The position numbers were made by a program, and so were the translations under genes. DNA of 8,582 nucleotides from Labilithrix sp. GTDB taxonomy: Bacteria > Myxococcota > Polyangia > Polyangiales > Polyangiaceae. Position 1 is the stretch's first letter; each line of letters starts with the position of its first letter. Shown here piece by piece: positions 1 to 5,332 of this stretch. The notes below the pieces were generated by a model. It searched no databases, was not told the DNA's origin, and saw nothing but the letters and a program-made list of their open reading frames with translations. The DNA lies in NCBI GenBank assembly GCA_028287035.1, contig JAQBQL010000093.1, positions 1-8,582 on the forward strand, written 5' to 3'.

Positions 1-172
1 GGCGCGGAGCGGGCGCGGGCGCGCGCGGGGCGTCCGCCGGGTCGAGCTCGAGGTCGAGGCCGAGCCCGATGGGCGGCGTCGGCGGCGCAATCCGCGGCCC
101 AAGCCTTTGGCCGCATTCCTGGCAGAACGTCAGGTGCGGCGGGTTCTCGCGTCCGCACGTCGTGCAGGTCAT
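1..172 (-). CDS. Zinc-ribbon protein, N-terminal part only
   Basis: Reading leftwards from an ATG at 172, the frame is open to the window edge, giving the first 57 residues. The protein opens with MTCTTCGRENPPHLTFCQEC, two CxxC knuckles (Cys3/Cys6 and Cys17/Cys20), each followed by Gly. This is a typical rubredoxin-like zinc ribbon. A Pro-rich stretch (APPTPP) and an Asp/Glu/Leu-rich segment follow. In myxobacteria such ribbons often cap FHA-domain or other signalling proteins, but the functional part lies outside the window, so no role is assigned. The ATG at 172 is the only possible start: an in-frame TGA lies at 212-214 and no ATG, GTG or TTG lies between them. No Shine-Dalgarno is evident; a small GGGT/ACCC inverted repeat sits where one would be. 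The gene is 53 bases downstream of the barrel gene on the same strand and may be co-transcribed with it. Confidence 0.75.
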   Translation of the reverse strand, partial: MTCTTCGRENPPHLTFCQECGQRLGPRIAPPTPPIGLGLDLELDPADAPRAPAPAPR

Positions 173-225
173 GGGTCCGCGAACCCATGGGACATCACGC
201 GGCGGAGGTCGTCAAGCAAACGTGG

Positions 226-990
226 TCAGCGCCCGGTGAAGATCGGATCGCGCTGCTCGAGCACGAGGTCGATGCCGAACATCTGCGAGAGACCCCCGGC
301 GCGGTCCGAGCCGGTGCTGTCGACGAACTCCTGGAAGTAGATGAGCCGGTAGTTGACGGCGAGGCCGACCACGGTCCGGCGCGTGAGCTGCGCCTCGACC
401 CCGCCTCCGAGGAAGGCGGTCGGTCCCCACGTGTCGACCTTCCACTCGTTGCCGTAGCCGGCAAGGCCCGCGCCGCCGGCGGCGTACGGCTCGACGTCGC
501 GACCCGACACGAAGTAGTAGCGGGCCTCGCCGCGGAGCTGCTGGAGGATCGCGAGCCGGAGGAGCTTCTGCGGGTCCTGCTTCGAGAACTCGTACGAGCC
601 GCCGATGTACCAGGGGCCCGCCCCGCGCGCGCCGGCCCGCGCCGCGATCCCGCCGCCGGGACCGAGGATGCACGGCACCGTGACGTTGTCGCAGATGGGC
701 CCGGCGCTCGTCGGGAACTCGGTCGTGAAGGCGACGCCGTACTGCAGGTAGACGATGTTCGTGGGCGGCGGGAGCGCCGCCTGGAGCTCGATGAGCGGCT
801 TCGGGGGAGGCGTGTCCGGCGCAGGGCGGTCGGCGGCCGGGCCGGGCGCGGCGTCCGTGGGCGGCGACGCGCCGTTCGCGGGCGGCACGCCAACGGTGGA
901 CTGCGCACGCGCCGCACCGCTCATCGCCAGCGCGGCGGAGATCACGCCCGCGGCGGACGCAAGCACGAGCGAACGGGCCATCGGGACCAT
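226..990 (-). CDS. Exported outer-membrane beta-barrel protein
   Basis: Predicted 254-residue secreted protein. Residues 1-29 form a signal peptide (MVPMARS start, a hydrophobic core through VISAALAM, and an ARA|Q cleavage site after residue 29). Residues 36-65 are a Pro/Ala-rich linker. From about residue 78 to the C-terminus, alternating polar and aromatic/hydrophobic segments resemble small OmpA-like or OMP_b-brl barrels: YLQYGVAFTTEF, WYIGGSYEF, LRGEARYYF, PYAAGGAGLAGYG, TAFLGGGVEAQL, TVVGLAVNYRLIYF and FGIDLVLEQ. It lacks an OmpA peptidoglycan-binding domain. Cys100 and Cys107 could form a loop disulfide in the periplasm. The start is chosen from a perfect AGGAGG at 996-1001, five bases before the ATG at 990. 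An ATG at 993 is only two bases from it, and the upstream ATG at 1044 would add residues that spoil the signal peptide. Barrel identity is inferred from strand pattern; the specific function is unknown. Confidence 0.75.
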   Translation of the reverse strand: MVPMARSLVLASAAGVISAALAMSGAARAQSTVGVPPANGASPPTDAAPGPAADRPAPDTPPPKPLIELQAALPPPTNIVYLQYGVAFTTEFPTSAGPICDNVTVPCILGPGGGIAARAGARGAGPWYIGGSYEFSKQDPQKLLRLAILQQLRGEARYYFVSGRDVEPYAAGGAGLAGYGNEWKVDTWGPTAFLGGGVEAQLTRRTVVGLAVNYRLIYFQEFVDSTGSDRAGGLSQMFGIDLVLEQRDPIFTGR

Positions 991-995
991 CATAT

Positions 996-1001
996 CCTCC
1001 T
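996..1001 (-). promoter_or_regulatory. Consensus ribosome binding site AGGAGG
   Basis: The minus strand reads AGGAGGATATGATGG. The six-base consensus ends five bases before the second ATG (990-988) and two bases before the first (993-991). It therefore decides the start of the barrel protein in favour of 990 over the longer 1044 reading. Confidence 0.7.
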
Positions 1002-1031
1002 CGCGAGAACGCGGCTGCGGAAGTGACGATC

Positions 1032-1048
1032 GCGGATTCAGCATCCGC
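1032..1048. promoter_or_regulatory. Inverted repeat GCGGAT-N5-ATCCGC, candidate operator
   Basis: Perfect six-base arms (1032-1037 and 1043-1048) flank the five bases TCAGC. It lies four bases upstream of a consensus -35 box on the plus strand and about 45 bases upstream of the minus-strand start at 990. It could bind a regulator of either divergent gene, or be chance in GC-rich DNA. Confidence 0.3.
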
Positions 1049-1052
1049 AGCG

Positions 1053-1080
1053 TTGACAGCGGAAGGTCGCTTTAAGTATT
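1053..1080 (+). promoter_or_regulatory. Probable promoter of the acidic-protein gene
   Basis: A perfect -35 hexamer TTGACA at 1053-1058 is followed, about 12-16 bases later, by TTTAAGTATT (1071-1080), the most AT-rich stretch of the region. The best -10 is AGTATT (1075-1080) with a 16-base spacer, only three of six matches. Transcription would begin near 1087, giving a leader of about 40 bases before the ATG at 1129. Confidence 0.45.
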
Positions 1081-1128
1081 CGTGGCCTCGGGTTCACCGC
1101 GAACGCGTGACTCTTGGAGTATCAAGCG

Positions 1129-1539
1129 ATGGAGATCGTTCTCGGAAAAAGTGCAGTTCGGCAAATTCGTCTCTCGGCGCAGGACGCGATCGAGGAGGGC
1201 GACACCGAGACGCTGCGCGAGGACATTCTCGAGGCTTTCCCCGAAGAACAGGTGGAAGAGATCGAGCGTCGGCTCGACAACGGTGACTTCTACGAGTTCC
1301 TCACGGAGATGCTCGACGAGTGGTCTGGCGACGACGTGGACGAGCTCTTCGAGCTCCTCGACGCGCAGCTCGGCGACATCGGCGTCGACGTGAAGTTCGA
1401 GCGCAAGGCCGTCGCGTCCGCCGATGACGAGGAAGAGGCAGAGGAAGAAGACGACCTCGACGAGGACGACGAGGACCTCGACGAGGAGGACGAGGACGTC
1501 GAAGAGGAAGTGACGCCGGGCGGCACCGACGAGGACTGA
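1129..1539 (+). CDS. Small highly acidic protein of unknown function
   Basis: I do not recognise this 136-residue protein as a named family. Residues 1-92 look helical and charged, with segments such as VRQIRLSAQDAIEEGDTETL, EEQVEEIERRLDNGDFYEFL and DDVDELFELLDAQLGDIGVD. Residues 99-128 are an extreme acidic tail with 25 Asp/Glu in 30 positions, broken by Leu110, Leu117 and Val124 at exact seven-residue spacing. There is no signal peptide, membrane segment or cysteine. Such tails occur in nucleic-acid mimics, histone-like or chaperone-type proteins and RNA polymerase delta, but none is demonstrated here. ATG 1129 is chosen because GGAG at 1116-1119 precedes it by nine bases; a TTG five codons upstream would overlap that ribosome site. 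The gene is divergent from the barrel gene and convergent with the lipoprotein gene. Confidence 0.8.
   Translation: MEIVLGKSAVRQIRLSAQDAIEEGDTETLREDILEAFPEEQVEEIERRLDNGDFYEFLTEMLDEWSGDDVDELFELLDAQLGDIGVDVKFERKAVASADDEEEAEEEDDLDEDDEDLDEEDEDVEEEVTPGGTDED
1453..1512 (+). repeat. 21-base tandem repeat inside the acidic tail
   Basis: Copy 1 (1453-1473) and copy 2 (1474-1494) are identical at 20 of 21 bases. Copy 3 (1495-1512) is partial and diverged. Each unit encodes D-L/V-D/E-E-x-D/E-E/V, so it adds exactly one heptad of the acidic tail (residues 109-128). The in-frame length means copy number can change without a frameshift. Confidence 0.8.
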
Positions 1540-1570
1540 TCGTCCCGCGCGCGAGCGCGTCGCCACCCAC

Positions 1571-1590
1571 GAGCGGCTCTAGGGCTGCTC
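1571..1590. terminator. Possible hairpin terminator between convergent genes
   Basis: GAGCGGCT (1571-1578) can pair with GGCTGCTC (1583-1590), with two G-T wobbles and a four-base loop. It overlaps the stop codon of the minus-strand lipoprotein gene and lies 31 bases beyond the acidic-protein stop. There is no T tract on either side, so intrinsic termination is uncertain. Confidence 0.25.
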
Positions 1591-2718
1591 CTCGCGGCCT
1601 CCGTCCTCCGAGGTGATCGGCGGCGGGGGCCGCTTGCGTTCCAGGTACGCGCGGCACGTGGCGGGCGCCTTGCTCTTCGCGCCGCGCTTCACCGAAGGGC
1701 ACTGCGCGGCCGCGCACGGCACGTAGCGCGAGTCGGGAAAGTCGCTCGCGAGCGTCGACAACCGCGCGCAGGCGGTCGCCTGGTCGCCGTCCTCCCGCCA
1801 CAGCTCGGCCTCGCGCCAGAGGGCGTCGTCGCGCATCGTCGACGTCGTGAAGTCGGCGTAGAGCCGGTGCAGCGCGGCGCGCGCGCCGGCCCGGTCGCCG
1901 GTCTCCTCGCGGAGACGCGCGATCGCGAGGAGCGCCGGAAGGTAGCGCGGCCGCTCGTAGCTGCCGACGAACGACGAAACCTCGCGGTGGGCGAGCAGGC
2001 GCTCGAGGATCGCGATGGCCTCGGCCTTGTGTCCGAGCTTCTCCTCGGCGTCGGCCGCGCGGAACAGCGCGTCGTCCTCGAAGCCGCCGAAGGGGTAGGG
2101 CCACCGGCGCGCCACGTCGAGGTACGCGTCCCGCGCCGCCTCGGTGCGGCCCGCGGCGTCGAGGTGGCGAGCGCGCTCGTAGGCGAACTTCTCGGCGACC
2201 TTCTTGCCCTCGACGCGCGGCGCGAGGCGGGCGAGGCGAGCCATCGCGGCGTCGGGCCCCGAGGCGTCGTCGGCGCGGAGCAGGTGCGCGAGGGCGACCT
2301 GCGCGACGCCATCCTCCGGGAACGTGGTCACGACGTCCTCGAGCGCCGCGAGCCCCTCCGCCTCGTTCGTCCTCCGCGTGAGCTCGGCGACCGCGAAGGC
2401 CGCCTCCGCGGAGGAGTCGTTGGGCGGCTTCGCGGTCGCGATCGCCCGGAGCTCGCTCGCGCCGCGCGCCACGTCGCCCGCGCGGATGCGCGCCTGGGCC
2501 GCCTCGTAGCGCATGAAGACGGCGTCGCGAGGGATCTTCGCCCTTCGCGACGCCTCGTCGAAGCGCGTCGCGGCGAGGTCGAAGCGCCCGTCGTGCACCG
2601 CGCTCCTCGCGTCGAGGACGGCGCCTTCGTAGCCCGCACCGCGGTTCGGCGCGCAGCCGGCCGCCGCGAGGAGGATGACCATCCCGAGCGCTGCCGTCCC
2701 TCGCGCGCCGCCGCTCAT
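1579..2718 (-). CDS. TPR-like outer-membrane or periplasmic lipoprotein
   Basis: Predicted 379-residue lipoprotein. The N-terminus [20 protein letters not shown] is followed by Gly21-Cys22, a lipobox of the AAGC type. Residue 23 is Ala, not the Asp that signals inner-membrane retention in E. coli. The mature part is almost all helical, with repeated A/L/G-spaced pairs typical of TPR solenoids: residues 37-95, 105-132, 176-204, 216-244, 261-290 and 297-326. The ends DFPDSRYVP and [20 protein letters not shown] resemble YbgF/BamD-type repeats. Four cysteines (317, 335, 340, 355) lie in the last 65 residues, which end in a Pro-rich, charged tail. Likely a scaffold for an envelope complex; partner unknown. 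The ATG at 2718 overlaps the aldolase stop as ATGA, indicating translational coupling. The open frame continues further upstream, but that part is a shadow of the aldolase gene. Confidence 0.8.
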   Translation of the reverse strand: MSGGARGTAALGMVILLAAAGCAPNRGAGYEGAVLDARSAVHDGRFDLAATRFDEASRRAKIPRDAVFMRYEAAQARIRAGDVARGASELRAIATAKPPNDSSAEAAFAVAELTRRTNEAEGLAALEDVVTTFPEDGVAQVALAHLLRADDASGPDAAMARLARLAPRVEGKKVAEKFAYERARHLDAAGRTEAARDAYLDVARRWPYPFGGFEDDALFRAADAEEKLGHKAEAIAILERLLAHREVSSFVGSYERPRYLPALLAIARLREETGDRAGARAALHRLYADFTTSTMRDDALWREAELWREDGDQATACARLSTLASDFPDSRYVPCAAAQCPSVKRGAKSKAPATCRAYLERKRPPPPITSEDGGREEQP

Positions 2719-3749
2719 CCCGCGGCCTCGGCGACGGCCCTTCGCAGGATCTCCGCGGCGCGGAGCACGTCGGCATGCGGCGCATCGAGATGCATCACCG
2801 CGCGGAGGCGGCGGGCCGCCGACGGATTGACGAGGAGCCCGAGCCCGCGCGCGAGGGCGGTGACGCGCTCGGGCGCGAGACCCGGCGCGGTGAGGTCGAC
2901 GTTCACGATGTTCGTCTCGACGCCGGCGAGATCGACGTGGAGCCCGGGGATGCCGGCGAGCGCCGCGGCGAATGCCTTCGCGGCCTCGTGATCCTCGGCG
3001 AGGCGCCCGCGGTGGTGTCGGAGGCCGTGCAGCGCGCCGGCCGCGAGGATGCCCACCTGCCGCATGCCGCCGCCCCACATCTTGCGGAGGCGACGGGCGC
3101 GCTCGACCCACGCGCGCGACGCGCAGAGCGCGCTGCCGGCGGGCGCGCCGAGCCCCTTCGAGAAGCAGACCGCGACCGTGTCGAAGGGCGCGGCGAGCTC
3201 CGCAGGCGAGAGGCCCGAGGCGACCGACGCGTTCCAGAGGCGCGCCCCGTCGAGGTGCACGCCGAGGCCGAGCGCCCGCGCGCGCGCCGCGACCGCGTTC
3301 ACGAGCGGCTGCGGAAAGACCCGGCCGCCCGCGCGATTGTGGGTGTTCTCGACGCAGACGAGGCTCGTGCGCGGCAGGTAGTACGCGGGCGGCTGGACCA
3401 CCGCTTCCATCGCCGCTTCGTCGAAGAGGCCGCCGTGCCCCGCGACCGCGAACTGGATGCCGGAGAGCGCAGGTCCGGCGCCGCACTCGTAGGAGCTGCA
3501 GTGCGCGCCCTCGCCGATGATGACCTCGTCCCCGCGCTGCGTGTGGAGCGCGATCGCGAGCTGGTTGCCCATCGTCCCGGAGCTCACGAAGAGCGCGGCC
3601 TCCTTGCCGAGCAGCGCCGCGGTCTCCTCCTCGAGCGCCCGGACCGTCGGATCCTCTCCGAAGACGTCGTCACCCACCTCGGCGCGGGCCATGGCCTCGC
3701 GCATGGCAGGGGTGGGACGGGTGACAGTGTCGCTGCGCAGATCGATCAT
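2715..3749 (-). CDS. ltaE: Low-specificity L-threonine aldolase (PLP-dependent)
   Basis: A 344-residue fold-type I PLP enzyme that splits L-threonine/L-allo-threonine into glycine and acetaldehyde in the cytoplasm. It is close to E. coli LtaE along its whole length. Landmarks are the start [27 protein letters not shown] (26-36); SSGTMGNQ phosphate-binding loop (56-63); stacking His83; ENTHN (134-138); LDGAR (166-170), whose Asp167 pairs with the pyridine nitrogen; CFSKGLG (195-201), with Lys198 the Schiff-base lysine; GGGMRQ (226-231); and the C-terminal R-x-V-M-H-LD segment. Length matches the family, and no catalytic residue appears missing. The start has GAGG at 3756-3759, six bases upstream of the ATG. 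It is the first gene of a two-gene unit with the lipoprotein and is divergent from the FadR-like regulator, 106 bases away. Family assignment is firm; the exact stereospecificity cannot be read from sequence. Confidence 0.93.
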   Translation of the reverse strand: MIDLRSDTVTRPTPAMREAMARAEVGDDVFGEDPTVRALEEETAALLGKEAALFVSSGTMGNQLAIALHTQRGDEVIIGEGAHCSSYECGAGPALSGIQFAVAGHGGLFDEAAMEAVVQPPAYYLPRTSLVCVENTHNRAGGRVFPQPLVNAVAARARALGLGVHLDGARLWNASVASGLSPAELAAPFDTVAVCFSKGLGAPAGSALCASRAWVERARRLRKMWGGGMRQVGILAAGALHGLRHHRGRLAEDHEAAKAFAAALAGIPGLHVDLAGVETNIVNVDLTAPGLAPERVTALARGLGLLVNPSAARRLRAVMHLDAPHADVLRAAEILRRAVAEAAG

Positions 3750-3805
3750 CGCTAACCTCGCGCGAGTAGACCTCAGAGACGGGCCGCGGACGAGTGCGAA
3801 CGGCG

Positions 3806-3832
3806 TTGCGCACCTCGGGACCGCGTGCTAAT
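3806..3832 (+). promoter_or_regulatory. Probable promoter of the FadR-like regulator operon
   Basis: TTGCGC (3806-3811) and GCTAAT (3827-3832) form a plausible sigma-70 pair with a short 15-base spacer. Both match the consensus at four of six positions. The -10 abuts the TGGTTCAACCA palindrome, so transcription would begin inside the operator. Confidence 0.4.
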
Positions 3833-3843
3833 TGGTTCAACCA
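3833..3843. promoter_or_regulatory. FadR-type operator TGGTTCAACCA
   Basis: This perfect 5-1-5 palindrome fits TGGTNNNACCA, the core of E. coli FadR sites and of the FadR subgroup of GntR regulators. It sits 12 bases before the ATG of a FadR-like regulator and just after a candidate -10, the position expected for a self-repression site. Because the region is divergent, it could also affect the threonine aldolase gene. Confidence 0.6.
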
Positions 3844-3855
3844 CTGGACGATCGA

Positions 3856-4770
3856 ATGAAAAAGCTTCCTCCCGACCAGGCCGAGCCGGCCGTGACCACG
3901 AAGCAGCCCGACCCCTCCGAGACCCTCGCGGTGCTCGGTCCCGTGGCCCGTTCGAGCGTCGTCGACGCGGTCGCCGATCGCCTGCGCAACGAGATCCTGG
4001 CAGGGCGCCTCGCGGCCGGCTCCCGGCTGCCGTCCGAGCGGGAGCTCTCGCTCGCGCTCGGCGTGAACCGCCTCACGCTGCGCGCGGCGCTGGCCCGTCT
4101 CGAGGCGATGGGCCTCGTGACCACGCGGCACGGCTCCGGCACCGAGGTCGCGTCGTGGCGCGAGCGCGCCGGGCTCGAGGCGCTGCCGATGGTGATGGGT
4201 TCGCTCGACCCGGACGAGCCGGCGTGGCTCGAGCTCCTCACGTCGATGCTCGAGGTGCGGCGGGTGCTCGCGACCGAGGCCGTGGCCCTCGCCGCGGTCC
4301 GGCACGGCGAGGCCGACATCGCGTCGATGCGGGCCATCGCTGCCGAGCAGCGCACGCGCCTCCATGACGCGCAGGCGTATGCGCGCGGCGACTTCGCGTT
4401 CCAGCGCGCCATCGTGCGCGCCGCCCGCAACATCGGCTTCGAGCTGATCCTGAACTCGTTCTCGCGCTTCCCCGAGGAGCAGCCCGCGCTCGTCGCCACG
4501 CTCTACGACAAGCGCGAGGAGTCGGTCGGCTTCTACGAGGGGATCATCGCGCTCGTGCAGTCGGGCGATGCCGCCGCGGCGCGCGCGGTGCTGACCCAGA
4601 CCTTCAGCGCGATGGACGAGGAGTGGCTCGCGCGCCACGGGCACCGCCCCGCCGGCGCCGGAAAGGCCGGCACGGCCGCCGCGAGGCCGTCCGCCGCCGC
4701 GGGCCTCGCCGATCTCGTCACGCCCGTCACGAAGAACAGCAGGAAGCCTAAGACCACCCGGGGAAAGTGA
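3856..4770 (+). CDS. FadR-like GntR-family transcription regulator
   Basis: A 304-residue DNA-binding regulator. Residues 33-98 form the GntR winged helix: VVDAVADRLRNEILAG, then GSRLPSERELSLALGVNRLT and the wing RHGSGTEV. Compared with E. coli FadR, the DNA-contacting Arg45, Thr47, Arg49, His65 and Gly66 correspond to Arg72, Thr74, Arg76, His92 and Gly93. Residues 120-258 are an all-helical effector domain. At the three positions where FCD regulators carry metal-binding histidines it has Gln183, Tyr227 and Thr249. Together with GFYEGIIAL (E. coli FadR has GFYHKLSAL) this is more like acyl-CoA-binding FadR than metal-dependent FCD proteins. A 30-residue N-terminal extension and a basic Ala/Lys-rich tail (263-304) make it longer than FadR (239). 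ATG 3856 is preferred over a TTG at 3832 that lies in the promoter/operator. It is the first gene of a probable operon with the next two. Confidence 0.85.
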   Translation: MKKLPPDQAEPAVTTKQPDPSETLAVLGPVARSSVVDAVADRLRNEILAGRLAAGSRLPSERELSLALGVNRLTLRAALARLEAMGLVTTRHGSGTEVASWRERAGLEALPMVMGSLDPDEPAWLELLTSMLEVRRVLATEAVALAAVRHGEADIASMRAIAAEQRTRLHDAQAYARGDFAFQRAIVRAARNIGFELILNSFSRFPEEQPALVATLYDKREESVGFYEGIIALVQSGDAAAARAVLTQTFSAMDEEWLARHGHRPAGAGKAGTAAARPSAAAGLADLVTPVTKNSRKPKTTRGK

Positions 4771-4777
4771 GCATGCC

Positions 4778-5332
4778 ATGCGTCCGCATCTGAGCTCCTT
4801 CGAGAACGCCTGGACCGACGCGGCCGCCGCGGCGATCTTCCCGGAACCGGCGCCGCCGGACGCGAGCGAGGCGGAACGGGCGCACGGCAGCCACCTGCCG
4901 CAGGGGGTCCTCTCGATGCATCCTGCACGCTTTCTGGAGGACGTGCTGATGCATGCGCCCTTCGAGCAGTCGGTCGGCCTTCGCCTGACGCTGTGGATGG
5001 TGGCGCTGGCGCCCCTCTTCACGATCGGCCGGCTCGGGACCATCGCCTCGATCGGCGAGGCCGATCGCATTCGCGTGCTCGATCGGCTGCTGGGGAGCCG
5101 GCTCTACGCGGTCCGCCAGCTCGCGCTGTCGTTCAAGGCCGTCATCACGCTCCTCTACGTGCAGTCGCCCGCGGTGCGCCGCGCGATGACGACGCCGCTC
5201 GCCCGCGGGACGGCGGGCGCGGCCGACGAGCGAGGCGCCGACGGTCTCGTGAGCGCCACGCGTCTCACCGCGCGCGTCGCGGGCCGCGGCGCGCAGCGCG
5301 CGGACGAGGAGGCGGATCATGCGGCAGCCTGA
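4778..5332 (+). CDS. Small helical partner protein of a GMC oxidoreductase
   Basis: A 184-residue protein of uncharacterised type. It resembles the small helical proteins or N-terminal domains that accompany bacterial GMC oxidoreductases (gluconate 2-dehydrogenase subunit 3-like, or the leading region of long-chain alcohol oxidases). Visible parts are an N-terminal FENAWTDAAAAAIFPEPAPP; a hydrophobic stretch at about 67-90 (LTLWMVALAPLFTIGRLGTI) that is membrane-embedded or a buried helix; an amphipathic R-rich helix IRVLDRLLGSRLYAVRQ; and LALSFKAVITLLYVQSPAVR (115-134), which matches the family pattern ending in a partner-contact helix. Residues 140-184 are low-complexity. There is no signal peptide, Tat motif or cysteine. 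It starts seven bases after the regulator stop, with GGGGAAAG (4760-4767) ten bases upstream, and overlaps the oxidoreductase start by 14 bases. A role as subunit or chaperone of that enzyme is inferred from context. Confidence 0.65.
   Translation: MRPHLSSFENAWTDAAAAAIFPEPAPPDASEAERAHGSHLPQGVLSMHPARFLEDVLMHAPFEQSVGLRLTLWMVALAPLFTIGRLGTIASIGEADRIRVLDRLLGSRLYAVRQLALSFKAVITLLYVQSPAVRRAMTTPLARGTAGAADERGADGLVSATRLTARVAGRGAQRADEEADHAAA
5307..5312 (+). promoter_or_regulatory. Consensus ribosome binding site AGGAGG
   Basis: AGGAGG sits six bases before the ATG at 5319 and inside the last codons of the small partner gene. It fixes the oxidoreductase start within the upstream gene and suggests coupled translation and matched output of the two proteins. 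Confidence 0.75.

Noticed and set aside
1..60. GC-only alternating run at the left edge as a structural repeat
   Set aside because: It is readable as low-complexity Arg/Ala codons of the zinc-ribbon protein and has no regular unit.
187..1026. 279-codon plus-strand open frame opposite the barrel gene
   Set aside because: Arg/Glu/Ala-rich with no domain or ribosome site; the minus strand has a signal peptide, AGGAGG and barrel strands.
2719..3486. Upstream extension of the lipoprotein reading frame across the aldolase gene
   Set aside because: The extension is Arg-rich out-of-frame sequence of the aldolase; the ATGA overlap start gives a proper lipoprotein signal.
3832..3834. TTG start for the FadR-like regulator
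   Set aside because: It falls in the predicted -10/operator and would add eight residues not seen in the family; ATG 3856 is better.
3670..5070. Long minus-strand open frame opposite the regulator
   Set aside because: It covers the promoter, the regulator and part of the next gene in antisense, with no recognisable domain.
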